A stretch of DNA of 39,239 bases from Deltaproteobacteria bacterium (GTDB lineage: Bacteria; Desulfobacterota; Desulfarculia; Desulfarculales; Desulfarculaceae): assembly GCA_020444165.1 (NCBI GenBank), contig JAHLLK010000058.1, positions 1 through 39,239 of the forward strand, in the 5' to 3' direction. Positions 16,504 through 24,215 of the stretch are shown piece after piece. The position numbers and the translations under genes are program-made. Each line of letters starts with the position of its first letter. Position 1 is the first letter of the stretch. The notes below the pieces were generated by a model. That model did no database searches. It was not told the DNA's origin and saw nothing but the letters and a program-made list of their open reading frames with translations.

Positions 16504-16741
16504 CATTGCACGGTGAAACACATAAATCATGTTGATATTGTATCAAAACTGGCTGTGAAACATGATTACGGCAGGCAATGGCCGCTGCGGGCCAAGGATG
16601 GCCCGCCAAATTGCAAGCTTCAAAAAGCTTGCAATTTGTGAGGCTTGGCAAAACCCGGGCCCCCGGCAAGCTCTGCTTGCTGGGGTGGAGTCACGTTTTT
16701 GCCAAGCCGACATTGCATGGGGCAGGAAGCCCCGTGCAATG
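16504..16741 (+). repeat. Multi-hairpin repeat element R2 (with nested insertion)
   Basis: Bounded by CATTGCAC (16504-16511) and GTGCAATG (16734-16741). Inside: TTGATA/TATCAA (16532-16546); hairpin A GCGGGCC-AAGGAT-GGCCCGC (16587-16606); hairpin B, a perfect 13-bp stem AAATTGCAAGCTT with a 4-nt loop (16608-16637); hairpin C arms GGCTTGGCAAAA (16642-16653) and TTTTGCCAAGCC (16697-16708), whose loop has gained an 11-bp hairpin (16661-16685, one G-T pair); hairpin D CATTGCATGGGGC/GCCCCGTGCAATG (16711-16741, one G-T pair). It abuts the 3' end of the tetR gene. The rest of 16242-16754 holds no gene. Confidence 0.85.
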
Positions 16742-16754
16742 CTCTCCTTTTTGT

Positions 16755-17357
16755 TCACAAAAAGGGGGTTTCCCCCCCATCTTCCAATCTCCCCGGCAGA
16801 CAGGCCAGGAGGGGGTCGATGACCCGGCGCAGGCGCGCGGTGATGAGCGGGGTGGCGGGCGGGTCCAGGGCGCCCACGCAATATTGGGCGGCCAGGCCGT
16901 GGGAGTAGGTCCACAGGGTTTCCAGGAGTTCTTGCCGCGCGGTCTGGTCCAGCCGGGCCAGGGCGGGCTCCCGGGAGACCACCTTTTCCAGGAGTTCCTG
17001 CAGGGCCAGATCGCGCATGGCCAGGCTGTGGGCGGACAGGGCCGGCCGGTCCAGGAACATGTCCCGGAAAAGCTGTTTCTCGGCCACGGCGAACAGGACA
17101 TAGCCCAGGCACAGGTCCAAGAGGGGGGAGCCGGTGCGGGGTTGGGACTGGTACTCCAGCATGATCCGGGTGGAGCGCTCGCAGATCAGGTCTTCCAACT
17201 CGTGCATGTTGGCGAAAGCGGTGTAGATCGGCGAGGTGGAGCAGCCCAGGCGGTCCGCCAGGGCGCGGGCGGACAGGGCGCCGAGGCCTTGTTCCCGGGC
17301 GATGGCCAGGGCGTTCTCCACGATCTTTTCCCGGTCGTGCTGGGCCTTGGGGGGCAC
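16755..17357 (-). CDS. TetR/AcrR family transcriptional regulator
   Basis: A 200-residue TetR-type repressor. The N-terminal helix-turn-helix is clear (REKIVENALAIAREQGLGAL, then SARALADRLGCSTSPIYTAF), followed by an all-helical ligand/dimerisation domain with many leucines. It starts with GTG 17357, chosen because AGGAGGAGCC lies directly upstream. It is divergent from the SpoIIAA-like gene across a 281-bp spacer and may control that gene or itself; the effector is unknown. Its 3' end touches repeat R2. A CCTTTTTG/CAAAAAGG hairpin spans its stop codon. Confidence 0.88.
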   Translation of the reverse strand: MPPKAQHDREKIVENALAIAREQGLGALSARALADRLGCSTSPIYTAFANMHELEDLICERSTRIMLEYQSQPRTGSPLLDLCLGYVLFAVAEKQLFRDMFLDRPALSAHSLAMRDLALQELLEKVVSREPALARLDQTARQELLETLWTYSHGLAAQYCVGALDPPATPLITARLRRVIDPLLACLPGRLEDGGETPFL

Positions 17358-17638
17358 GGCTCCTCCTGGCTGGCGGGTGCGCTGGGTCGGGCCGGTGGTT
17401 TTCCCGGGGCCGGCCCAGGGCCGCGGCCGCCCTTACCGTATAACACATCCCGCCGGTTCCGGGCAGGGGTCCGGCCCCCCGGCGGCTGACCCGTGGTCCC
17501 GTGTCCCGTTGCGCCGCTGCCGCGGCCTGGGCTATCATGACCCTGGCGGAGCCCCCCGCCTGTGGCCAGACTAACCGCGATAACCAGTCAACTTGACGGG
17601 AGGGGCTCCCGCGCTCCTTCCGGCGGAAGGAGGCAGCC

Positions 17639-18016
17639 ATGTTCAAGATGTTGGACCACGGCCCCGGCGCGGCCCTGGGCGTGGAAATCAGCGGCGGTTA
17701 CACCAAGGAAGATTTCGAAGCCTTCAAGGAGGCTTACGAAGCCAGGCTGGCCCAAGGCGCCAAGCCCGGGGTGTTGGTGAAGATCGACGCGTTAAAGCTG
17801 AGCGAGTCGGAGTTCAAGGCCCTGTGGGCCGACGCCAGCTATGGCCTCTCCCACCTGGACAAACTGGGCCGTATCGCGGTGGTGGGCCACAGCACGGTGC
17901 AGGAATACCTGGTGAAGCTGGACAACCTGCTCCTGGGCAGCCCCAAGGCCGGCCGGGAAGAGAAGTATTTTGACGTGGCCGACCTGGAGCAGGCCTGGAC
18001 CTGGGTGCAAGGCTGA
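17639..18016 (+). CDS. SpoIIAA-like (STAS-related) protein
   Basis: A 125-residue member of the SpoIIAA-like family, a small cytoplasmic alpha/beta domain related to STAS proteins. Diagnostic features are the GVEISGGYTKEDFEAFKEA start, the LVKIDALKLSESEFKALWAD middle, the GRIAVVGHSTVQEYLVKL block, and the FDVADLEQAWTWV end that matches the family's aromatic-rich C-terminus. The role of this family is unclear; lipid binding or membrane-associated stress functions have been proposed. ATG 17639 has AAGGAGG 6 nt upstream. Divergent from tetR and convergent with the histidine kinase gene. Confidence 0.8.
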   Translation: MFKMLDHGPGAALGVEISGGYTKEDFEAFKEAYEARLAQGAKPGVLVKIDALKLSESEFKALWADASYGLSHLDKLGRIAVVGHSTVQEYLVKLDNLLLGSPKAGREEKYFDVADLEQAWTWVQG

Positions 18017-18064
18017 CCCCGGCGCGGCCGCCGCGGCTCCGGGACCGCGGGGGCTGGGCCGGGT

Positions 18065-21000
18065 TCATTTCCGGTCCAGCACCCGGCGCACCACGGTGAG
18101 CAGCTCGCCTTTTTGCAGCGGCTTGTCCAAATAGGCCGCGGCGCCGGCCTCCCGGGCCTCCTGCCGGCGTTCCTCGGCCAGGTACCCGCTGATCACGATC
18201 ACCTTGGCCCGGGGCGCCAGCCGCTTCAGTTCCCGCAGACTCCACAGCCCTCCCCGGCCGGGCATGCCCAGGTCCAGGAGGGTGAGGTCGATCTCCGCCC
18301 CTTGGCGCTGGAACACCTCCAGGGCCTCCTCGCCGCTGGCCGCGGTGAGCACCCGGTAGCCCTGCCGGCGCAGCATGCGGGAGCCCAGGTCCAAAAGGGA
18401 CGGCTCGTCATCCACCCAGAGAATGGTTTCCGCGCCGCCCAGGTCCGAGCCGCTGGCGGCCGGGGCCGGGGAGCCCGTTTCCGCCGGGGCCTGGTCTTGC
18501 GGGAGATACAGCTCCAGGCTGGTGCCCTCCCCCGGCTGGCTGCGGCAGACCAGATGCCCGCCATAGTTCTGCAAAATCCCGTGCACCATGGGCAGGCCCA
18601 GGCCGGTGCCCCGGCCCAGCGGTTTGGTGGTGTAAAACGGCTCAAAGACCTTTTGCAGGGTCTCCTGGTCCATGCCCTGGCCGGTGTCCCGCACGGCCAG
18701 CCGCACCAAGGGCCCTCCAAAGCTGGCTCCGCAGGCGGAACACACCGTGGGGGGCAGCTCCACGTGGGCCGTGCTGATGGACAGCCGGCCGCCTTGGGGC
18801 ATGGCGTCCACCGCGTTGCCGGCCAGGTTCACCAGCATTTGGTGCAGCTGCACCGCCGCGCACGCCACCCCCGCCACCTGGGGGTCCAGGGAGAGTTCCA
18901 GGGTCACCATCTTGGGGATCAACCGCGCCAGCATCTCGCCGGCTTCCCGCAGCTCCCGGTTCAGGTCCAGGGTCTGGGTCACGGGTTGGCCGGACCGGCC
19001 GAAATTCAACAGCCTGCGCACCAGGTCGCGGCCGTGCAGGGCCGCCCGCACGAGACAGGCCAGATCGTCGGCCGCCTGCTCCCCGGGGGGCGCCGCCTCC
19101 TGGACCATCTCCGCGTAGGCCAGGATGGTGGCCAGGAGGTTGTTGAATTCGTGGGCCATGCCCCCGGCCAGGGTGCCCACGGCTTGCAGCTTCTGGGCCT
19201 GGTGCAGCTGGCCCTCCAGGGCGTCCCGCTCCTGCTGGGCCTTTTCCCGGACGGAGCAATCCCTGAGCGCCGCCAGCATCACCTCCCGGCCGCCCAGGGT
19301 CAGGAAGCTGACCGCGATCTCCACCGGGAACAGGGCGCCGTCCTTGCGGCGGGCCACCCGCCGCGGCACCCGGAGCTGCCCGTCGCGCACCGCGGCCTGG
19401 GTGGCCGCCGGCTCATGGGACAGATCGCTGCCCCGCATGGTCCGCATCTCCGCCTGGGTGTAGCCGAAGAGCTGGGAGGCCGCCCTGTTGGCCTCCAAAA
19501 TGCGCAAGCTGTCCCGCTCGTACAAAAGCAGGGCGTCGGTGGCCAGCTCGAACAGGGTTTGGTAGCGCTCCTCGCTTTCCCGGCGGGCCAGTTCCGCTTG
19601 CCGACGCGGGGTGAGATCCCGGCAAATGGCCTGGATCATGGTCTCGCCACCCACCTGGGCCCCGCCGGCGCTGACCTCCACCGCCAGACTGCTGCCGTCC
19701 TTTTTGCGGAAGCGGGTTTCATAAACCCGGCCCTCTTGGGCGATGGCCAGGAAATCGGCCTTGAGCGCGGCCTCGCCCCGCCCCGGGTCCCAGTCCCCCT
19801 CGGAGAGGGCCCCCAGCTCCTCCCGGGTGTAGCCCAAAAGGTCGGCAAAGCGCTGGTTGGCCTCCACCACCTTGTGCTCCCGGTCCAGGACCACGATGCC
19901 GTCCGGGGAGCGTTCCAAGAGGGCGGCGCGGCGCTGGGTCTCGGCCCGGAGGGCCGCCTCCATGCGCTTGTACTCGGTCACTTCGGCCAAGGTGAGCACC
20001 AGGCCGTTGACCCGGCCCAGGGGGTCACTGACCGGGTGGAGGCTCCAGTCCCAGAAGCGGCCCCCCAGCCCCGGCCCCTCCGGCAGGGTCAGGGGCTTGC
20101 CCGCCAGATAGGCCGGCTCCGCGGTGTCCATTACCCGCTGGAACAGCGCCGGCAACTCGGCCGCAGGGTACAGCTGGCAGAAGCTCTGGCCCGCAAAGTG
20201 CGTGGGCTCCTGGCCGTGGGCCTCGGCAAAGGCCCGGTTTACCCAGATGATGGAGCCGCCGCGGTCCAGGTACACGGCCAAGAGCCGGCTGTGCTCCATC
20301 AAGCCGGAGATGACCGCGTGGGACTCGCGGAGCTGGGCCTCGCTGAGGCGCAACACGTCCTGGGCGCGCTTCTGGGCCGAGTAGTCCCGAAAGATCAACA
20401 CCGCGCCGCGCTGGCGGCCGGCCTGGTCCCGGATGGCCGTGCCGGACCAGAGGACCGGGGTCTCGCGGCCCTCCCGGCTGACCAGCGGCCAGGGTCCGGC
20501 CGGGCCAAACCCCGGGGCCCCGCCGCCGGCCAGCCACTCGGCCAGCCGGCCGGCCGCGGCCGGGGACCCAGGGCGGAACACCTCGGTCACCGCCCGCCCC
20601 CGGGCCTCGGCCCGGGTCCAGCCGGCAAGCTCCAGGGCCAAATCGTTCAGGAAGCTGACGCGGCCCTGGGCATCGGCGAACACCAGGGGCTCGTCCAGGC
20701 TGGCCCAGGTGGCGGCCAGATACCGCTCCTGCACCGCGGCCCGGCCGCGGGCCCGGCGGAGAGCCCCGCCCAGGCCGCTGAGCGCCACCCCGCTGAACAC
20801 CAGCACGCCCCACGGCACCAGGTCGTGGTCCGCCGCGATGCGGAAGGAGGCCACCGGAGGGAGGAGGAAATAGGCCGCGCCGGCCGCGGCGGCGCCCGTG
20901 GCCACCAGGCCCGGGCCCAGGCCTCCCAAGCAGGTGCAGAGGAGAATGGGCAGGACGAAAAGCAAGAGCAGCGGCCGCTGGTCCAAGGCCGCGCCCCATT

Positions 21001-21154
21001 GACTGCGCAGCAGCAAAGTGGCCAGGGGAAGGCCCACGGCCAGGGTGTAGGCCGCCCAGGCGGGCCAGGGCCCGCGAAGCGAGGTCCAGGGCAAACCCGG
21101 CTCGGCGGAGGTTGCCGCGGCCTCCAACTGGGGTGGCGCGGGACGTTTGATCAC
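18065..21154 (-). CDS. Hybrid sensor histidine kinase (four PAS, HisKA, HATPase, receiver)
   Basis: A 1029-residue membrane-linked hybrid kinase. Residues about 34-130 form a group of transmembrane helices like the KdpD/DUF4118 module. Four PAS domains follow (about 145-260, 285-395, 408-520, 530-640). HisKA has the phospho-acceptor His668 in GGMAHEFNN; the ATPase has the N box (NLAGNAVDAMP, Asn780), DTGQGM and GTGLGLPMVHG. The C-terminal receiver has the acceptor Asp961 in LLDLGMPG and the Lys in YLDKPL. A CSACG motif (C805, C808) interrupts the ATPase domain between strands and may bind metal or sense redox. There is no dedicated response regulator next door. GTG 21154 is the likely start but its ribosome-binding site is weak. 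The 5' spacer contains repeat R3. Confidence 0.9.
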   Translation of the reverse strand: MIKRPAPPQLEAAATSAEPGLPWTSLRGPWPAWAAYTLAVGLPLATLLLRSQWGAALDQRPLLLLFVLPILLCTCLGGLGPGLVATGAAAAGAAYFLLPPVASFRIAADHDLVPWGVLVFSGVALSGLGGALRRARGRAAVQERYLAATWASLDEPLVFADAQGRVSFLNDLALELAGWTRAEARGRAVTEVFRPGSPAAAGRLAEWLAGGGAPGFGPAGPWPLVSREGRETPVLWSGTAIRDQAGRQRGAVLIFRDYSAQKRAQDVLRLSEAQLRESHAVISGLMEHSRLLAVYLDRGGSIIWVNRAFAEAHGQEPTHFAGQSFCQLYPAAELPALFQRVMDTAEPAYLAGKPLTLPEGPGLGGRFWDWSLHPVSDPLGRVNGLVLTLAEVTEYKRMEAALRAETQRRAALLERSPDGIVVLDREHKVVEANQRFADLLGYTREELGALSEGDWDPGRGEAALKADFLAIAQEGRVYETRFRKKDGSSLAVEVSAGGAQVGGETMIQAICRDLTPRRQAELARRESEERYQTLFELATDALLLYERDSLRILEANRAASQLFGYTQAEMRTMRGSDLSHEPAATQAAVRDGQLRVPRRVARRKDGALFPVEIAVSFLTLGGREVMLAALRDCSVREKAQQERDALEGQLHQAQKLQAVGTLAGGMAHEFNNLLATILAYAEMVQEAAPPGEQAADDLACLVRAALHGRDLVRRLLNFGRSGQPVTQTLDLNRELREAGEMLARLIPKMVTLELSLDPQVAGVACAAVQLHQMLVNLAGNAVDAMPQGGRLSISTAHVELPPTVCSACGASFGGPLVRLAVRDTGQGMDQETLQKVFEPFYTTKPLGRGTGLGLPMVHGILQNYGGHLVCRSQPGEGTSLELYLPQDQAPAETGSPAPAASGSDLGGAETILWVDDEPSLLDLGSRMLRRQGYRVLTAASGEEALEVFQRQGAEIDLTLLDLGMPGRGGLWSLRELKRLAPRAKVIVISGYLAEERRQEAREAGAAAYLDKPLQKGELLTVVRRVLDRK

Positions 21155-21444
21155 GTAGGAAGCGTCCCCAGGCTAAGTACGTTTATTGGGTATCGAGAAT
21201 TCTATATTAGAACAAACCGTTCCTCCCGGGCTAGGGGGTTTGTGGGCGGGCACGGCCGGGCGGCTGGCCGGAGGCCTGGGAAACCCGGCAGGAAAACGTC
21301 AGGCGCGGCGTGGCGATTGACAGCGCCCCTCCCCCCTGGCTAGCATGGGCCAGGAGGCCCCAGGGGCCAATAGAGATCGTTGCACGTTATTTTCTGGCAA
21401 ACAATAATTATAACAGCCAATTATCTCGGCTGTTGATAGTTTTG

Positions 21445-21579
21445 TGTTGCAATGGTCTCATGCGGGCCAGGGATGGCCCGCCGAATAACAAACCTAAAAG
21501 GTTTGTTATTCGTGAGGCTTGGCAAAACCACGCTTTTGCCAAGCCGATAGTTGCACAAGGCATGGAGCCTTGTGCAACA
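21445..21579 (+). repeat. Multi-hairpin repeat element R3 (most regular copy)
   Basis: Bounded by TGTTGCA (21445-21451) and TGCAACA (21573-21579). Hairpin A GCGGGCC-AGGGAT-GGCCCGC (21462-21481); B GAATAACAAACC/GGTTTGTTATTC (21483-21511); C GGCTTGGCAAAA-CCACGC-TTTTGCCAAGCC (21516-21545); D GTTGCACAAGGC/GCCTTGTGCAAC (21550-21578). B, C and D are perfect 12-bp stems. It lies between the divergent kinase gene and the 83-aa gene. The rest of 21155-21640 holds no gene. Confidence 0.9.
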
Positions 21580-21640
21580 GTCTCCAATAGGGGCCAAGGG
21601 GCCCAGCCAAGCCGAGGGGCCGGAAGCGGGAGAGAGGCAA

Positions 21641-21892
21641 GTGACCAGGCGCGAGGTCTTCGTGCGCAGCGTGGCCGAGGCGGTAGGGCGCTCGGAAAAA
21701 TGCGTGGGAGAGCTTTTTGCCGCGTTTGTGGCGGAAGAGCCCGGGGTGGCCGCCGCGTTCGAGGCCGAGATCAGCCCCGAGGACGCGGAAAAGATCGCCA
21801 CGGCCCTGCGCCAGGAAGCCCCCAGCCTCTTGGGTCTGTTGGTGGAGGCGGTCCGCCTGCTGCATCCCCAGGGCGAGGCCTGGCTGCTCTGA
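21641..21892 (+). CDS. Small hypothetical protein, helical
   Basis: An 83-residue protein I do not recognise. It is an alanine/glutamate-rich helical protein (SEKCVGELFAAFVAEEPGVA, then an EDAEKIATAL segment) with one Cys, no signal peptide and the GC-rich third positions of real genes here. GTG 21641 is preceded by GAGAGAGG; the longer frame from 21551 would begin inside repeat R3 and is unlikely. It is transcribed away from the kinase and ends 72 bp before the converging glycosidase-DUF547 gene. Confidence 0.6.
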   Translation: MTRREVFVRSVAEAVGRSEKCVGELFAAFVAEEPGVAAAFEAEISPEDAEKIATALRQEAPSLLGLLVEAVRLLHPQGEAWLL

Positions 21893-21964
21893 CCCGCCGG
21901 GTTCCCGGCGCCCTTCCCCCCCAGCCAAAGCTCAAAGACTCAGATTCTCCCCGGTCCGCGGCAG

Positions 21965-24151
21965 CTACCTCCGGTTCAGATTCCAGTCATAGGGCAGAAA
22001 CTCCACCCGGATGGTGTCCGCGTGGCCGGCCAGATACCCGGCCGGCGGACCCGGGTCCAGGTGGCGCAGCAGAAATTTCGCGATCTCCGGCCAGCCGCCG
22101 AAGTCCCGTCCATACCACTGAAAAATCCGGGACAGCATGATCTTGTTCCGCTCCGGCAGCACCACCACCTCGGAGCTGTTCACGAAGTTCCGGGCCGCTG
22201 TCTCCAGCTCGGCGTCCAGGCCCTGGGCCGTGTAGAACTTGATGGGCGCGCAGGAGCGCGACCCGCAGACCAGGGCGAAGTGCAGGCGCGGGTCCAGGCG
22301 GGGCAGGGCCAGGGCCCGGCGGGGGTCGCCGGGCCGGAACTCGGGCCAGAGGCGGTAGGGCGGCCGCCGGTTCCCCCGCAGGACCCCGTGCTCCACGGCG
22401 TCGGGAGTGAAGTCCCTTCCGCCGATGCGGTAGGAGATGACCCGGAAGAAGCCGGCCACCTCCCGGACCGAGGCGGCGATCTCCAGCTCCACGATGCCGT
22501 GCACCACCAGGGAATTGTAGAGGTTGATCCAAAAGGCCCGCCGCGCGGCCGGGCCGGTCAGGGAGGCCGGGTCCAGCTGGTCCAGCCCGGCGGCCAGCTC
22601 CCGGTAGGCCCGGTACGCCGCGGACTCTTTGAGGTCCTGGTAGGCCACCATGCCCCGCTGGGGGTCATAGAAATTATCCCGCATCTCCCCCACCGCCTGC
22701 ATCAGGCGGGAGGCCAGGTCCGGCGGCGGCGGGGGCCCCCCGGCCGGGCGGTTCAGCACCACCGGGGCCACCCGCCGCCGCCCCGGCCGCCCCGGCCCCA
22801 GGCCCAGCCAGGTTCTGCCCCAGGATTCCCGGCGGTAGTAGCGGTGGGCCAGGTCCAGGAACAGGGCCGCGGACCAGGAAAAGCCGGCCGCGCCGTGGCC
22901 CCGGCCGGTCAGCGAGTCGAAATACTCGTGGAACCCGAAACGGATCGGCAGTTGCAAGAGGTCCTTGCGCAGGTTGTCGGCCTTTTCCCGGAAGCCGTAG
23001 CGGGCCAGGCCCTGGGCCAGCAGCCAGTTGATGTTGATCCACACCGGGCCCCGCCAGTAGTTCCGGGAGTCGAACTCCTCCCGGGCCATGTCGAAATTGG
23101 GCACCGTGAAGCAGTTGCCCTGATGCAGGGCGCAGAAGGACACCGAGTCCAGGCGCTGGTAGAGCCGCGCGGCCTGCTCCGGGCTGGCCGCCCCGCAGTA
23201 CAGGGGCAGGAAGCTGGCCGCGGTGGCCGTGGGCAGCAGCTTTCCGGTCACCAGGCAGCGGGGGTCGAACTGGCCCCGCTCCGGGGACCACAGGGTCTCG
23301 CTGATGGCCTGGGCCGTGGCCGCGGCCCAGGCCCGGGGCTCTTGCGGGTCTTGGCCCACGATCCCGGCGATCTCGGCCAGGTCCCGGTCCGCCTGGCAGA
23401 GGATGGCGTTGAACAAAACGTCCTGCACCAGAAAAGGCGAGGCGGCCGCGATCTGGGCCTCGTCATAGGCCAGCCGCCGGAACAAATCCACCAGAAAGAC
23501 GTAACGGTCGTAGTCGTCGTCCGTGGGGCGGTCCGCCGCGGGCACCCCGTGGGAGAGGTCCCGGCGCTGATAGGCCGGGAGCCGGGCCTTGTCCACCCGG
23601 ATAGCCGCCAACGGCCCGTCCCAGCTGGGGGAATTGTCCAGCCCCGACTCCCAGGGGTGGCGGATGAAGGCCAGGCCCGTGCCCCCGGGGTCGCGCTCCC
23701 GGTGGAGATAGGCGTGGGAACGGACCAGGCGGGGATAGACCTGGGCCAGGAAATCCCTGGCGCCGTGGCGGCCCGGGGCGGCGCGGTGCACCGCCAGGCA
23801 GGCCGTGGCCAACAGGGGCGGCATGGTGATGCCGCTGGTCAGCCGGCCGCCGGGGACCCGCCAGAAATCCGGCTCGGGGAAATAGCCGCCCAAGTGGGCG
23901 GGGTTGAACACGATCTGGGGCACCATGCCGTTGTCCCACTGGGCGGCCAACAGCGAGGTCAACTCCCGGCGGGCCCGCTTCTGGTCATAGGTGGCGTAGC
24001 CCATGGCGATGAAGGCGGAGTCCCAGTTCCATTGGTGGGGATAGAGGCTGGGGCAGGGCTTGGTGTAGGAGCCGGTCCAGTTGCCGTCCAGCACGGCCCG
24101 GGCCTCCCGCACGTGGGGCCCCAACCCGTCTTGCCAGGGAAAATCCCGCAC
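21965..24151 (-). CDS. GH63/trehalase-like glycosidase fused to DUF547
   Basis: A 728-residue two-domain protein without a signal peptide. Residues about 10-445 form an (alpha/alpha)6 mannosylglycerate-hydrolase/GH63-like glycosidase: LYPHQWNWDSAFIAMGY, DNGMVPQIVF, the probable catalytic acid region HPWESGLDNSPSWDGP, RNYWRGPVWININW and GFHEYFDSLTG with the probable base E409. After a proline-rich hinge (about 460-480), residues 480-728 are DUF547 (YQDLKESAAYRAY, WINLYNSLVVHGIVE, LVCGSRSCAP). The substrate is unknown; relatives cleave alpha-glucosides or mannosylglycerate. GTG 24151 has GGAAAGG 7 nt upstream. It follows the large secreted protein by 64 bp on the same strand, probably co-transcribed. 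Confidence 0.85.
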   Translation of the reverse strand: MRDFPWQDGLGPHVREARAVLDGNWTGSYTKPCPSLYPHQWNWDSAFIAMGYATYDQKRARRELTSLLAAQWDNGMVPQIVFNPAHLGGYFPEPDFWRVPGGRLTSGITMPPLLATACLAVHRAAPGRHGARDFLAQVYPRLVRSHAYLHRERDPGGTGLAFIRHPWESGLDNSPSWDGPLAAIRVDKARLPAYQRRDLSHGVPAADRPTDDDYDRYVFLVDLFRRLAYDEAQIAAASPFLVQDVLFNAILCQADRDLAEIAGIVGQDPQEPRAWAAATAQAISETLWSPERGQFDPRCLVTGKLLPTATAASFLPLYCGAASPEQAARLYQRLDSVSFCALHQGNCFTVPNFDMAREEFDSRNYWRGPVWININWLLAQGLARYGFREKADNLRKDLLQLPIRFGFHEYFDSLTGRGHGAAGFSWSAALFLDLAHRYYRRESWGRTWLGLGPGRPGRRRVAPVVLNRPAGGPPPPPDLASRLMQAVGEMRDNFYDPQRGMVAYQDLKESAAYRAYRELAAGLDQLDPASLTGPAARRAFWINLYNSLVVHGIVELEIAASVREVAGFFRVISYRIGGRDFTPDAVEHGVLRGNRRPPYRLWPEFRPGDPRRALALPRLDPRLHFALVCGSRSCAPIKFYTAQGLDAELETAARNFVNSSEVVVLPERNKIMLSRIFQWYGRDFGGWPEIAKFLLRHLDPGPPAGYLAGHADTIRVEFLPYDWNLNRR

Positions 24152-24215
24152 TTCGCAGCCTTTCCGTAACCCGTGGTTTCGCCGCCCGGCCGGCGCCACG
24201 AGCCCGGGCTGGCGG

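Noticed and set aside
18113..21343. 1076-codon plus-strand open frame opposite the hybrid kinase
   Set aside because: Composition is Gln/Gly/His/Arg-rich and domainless; the minus strand encodes a complete kinase.
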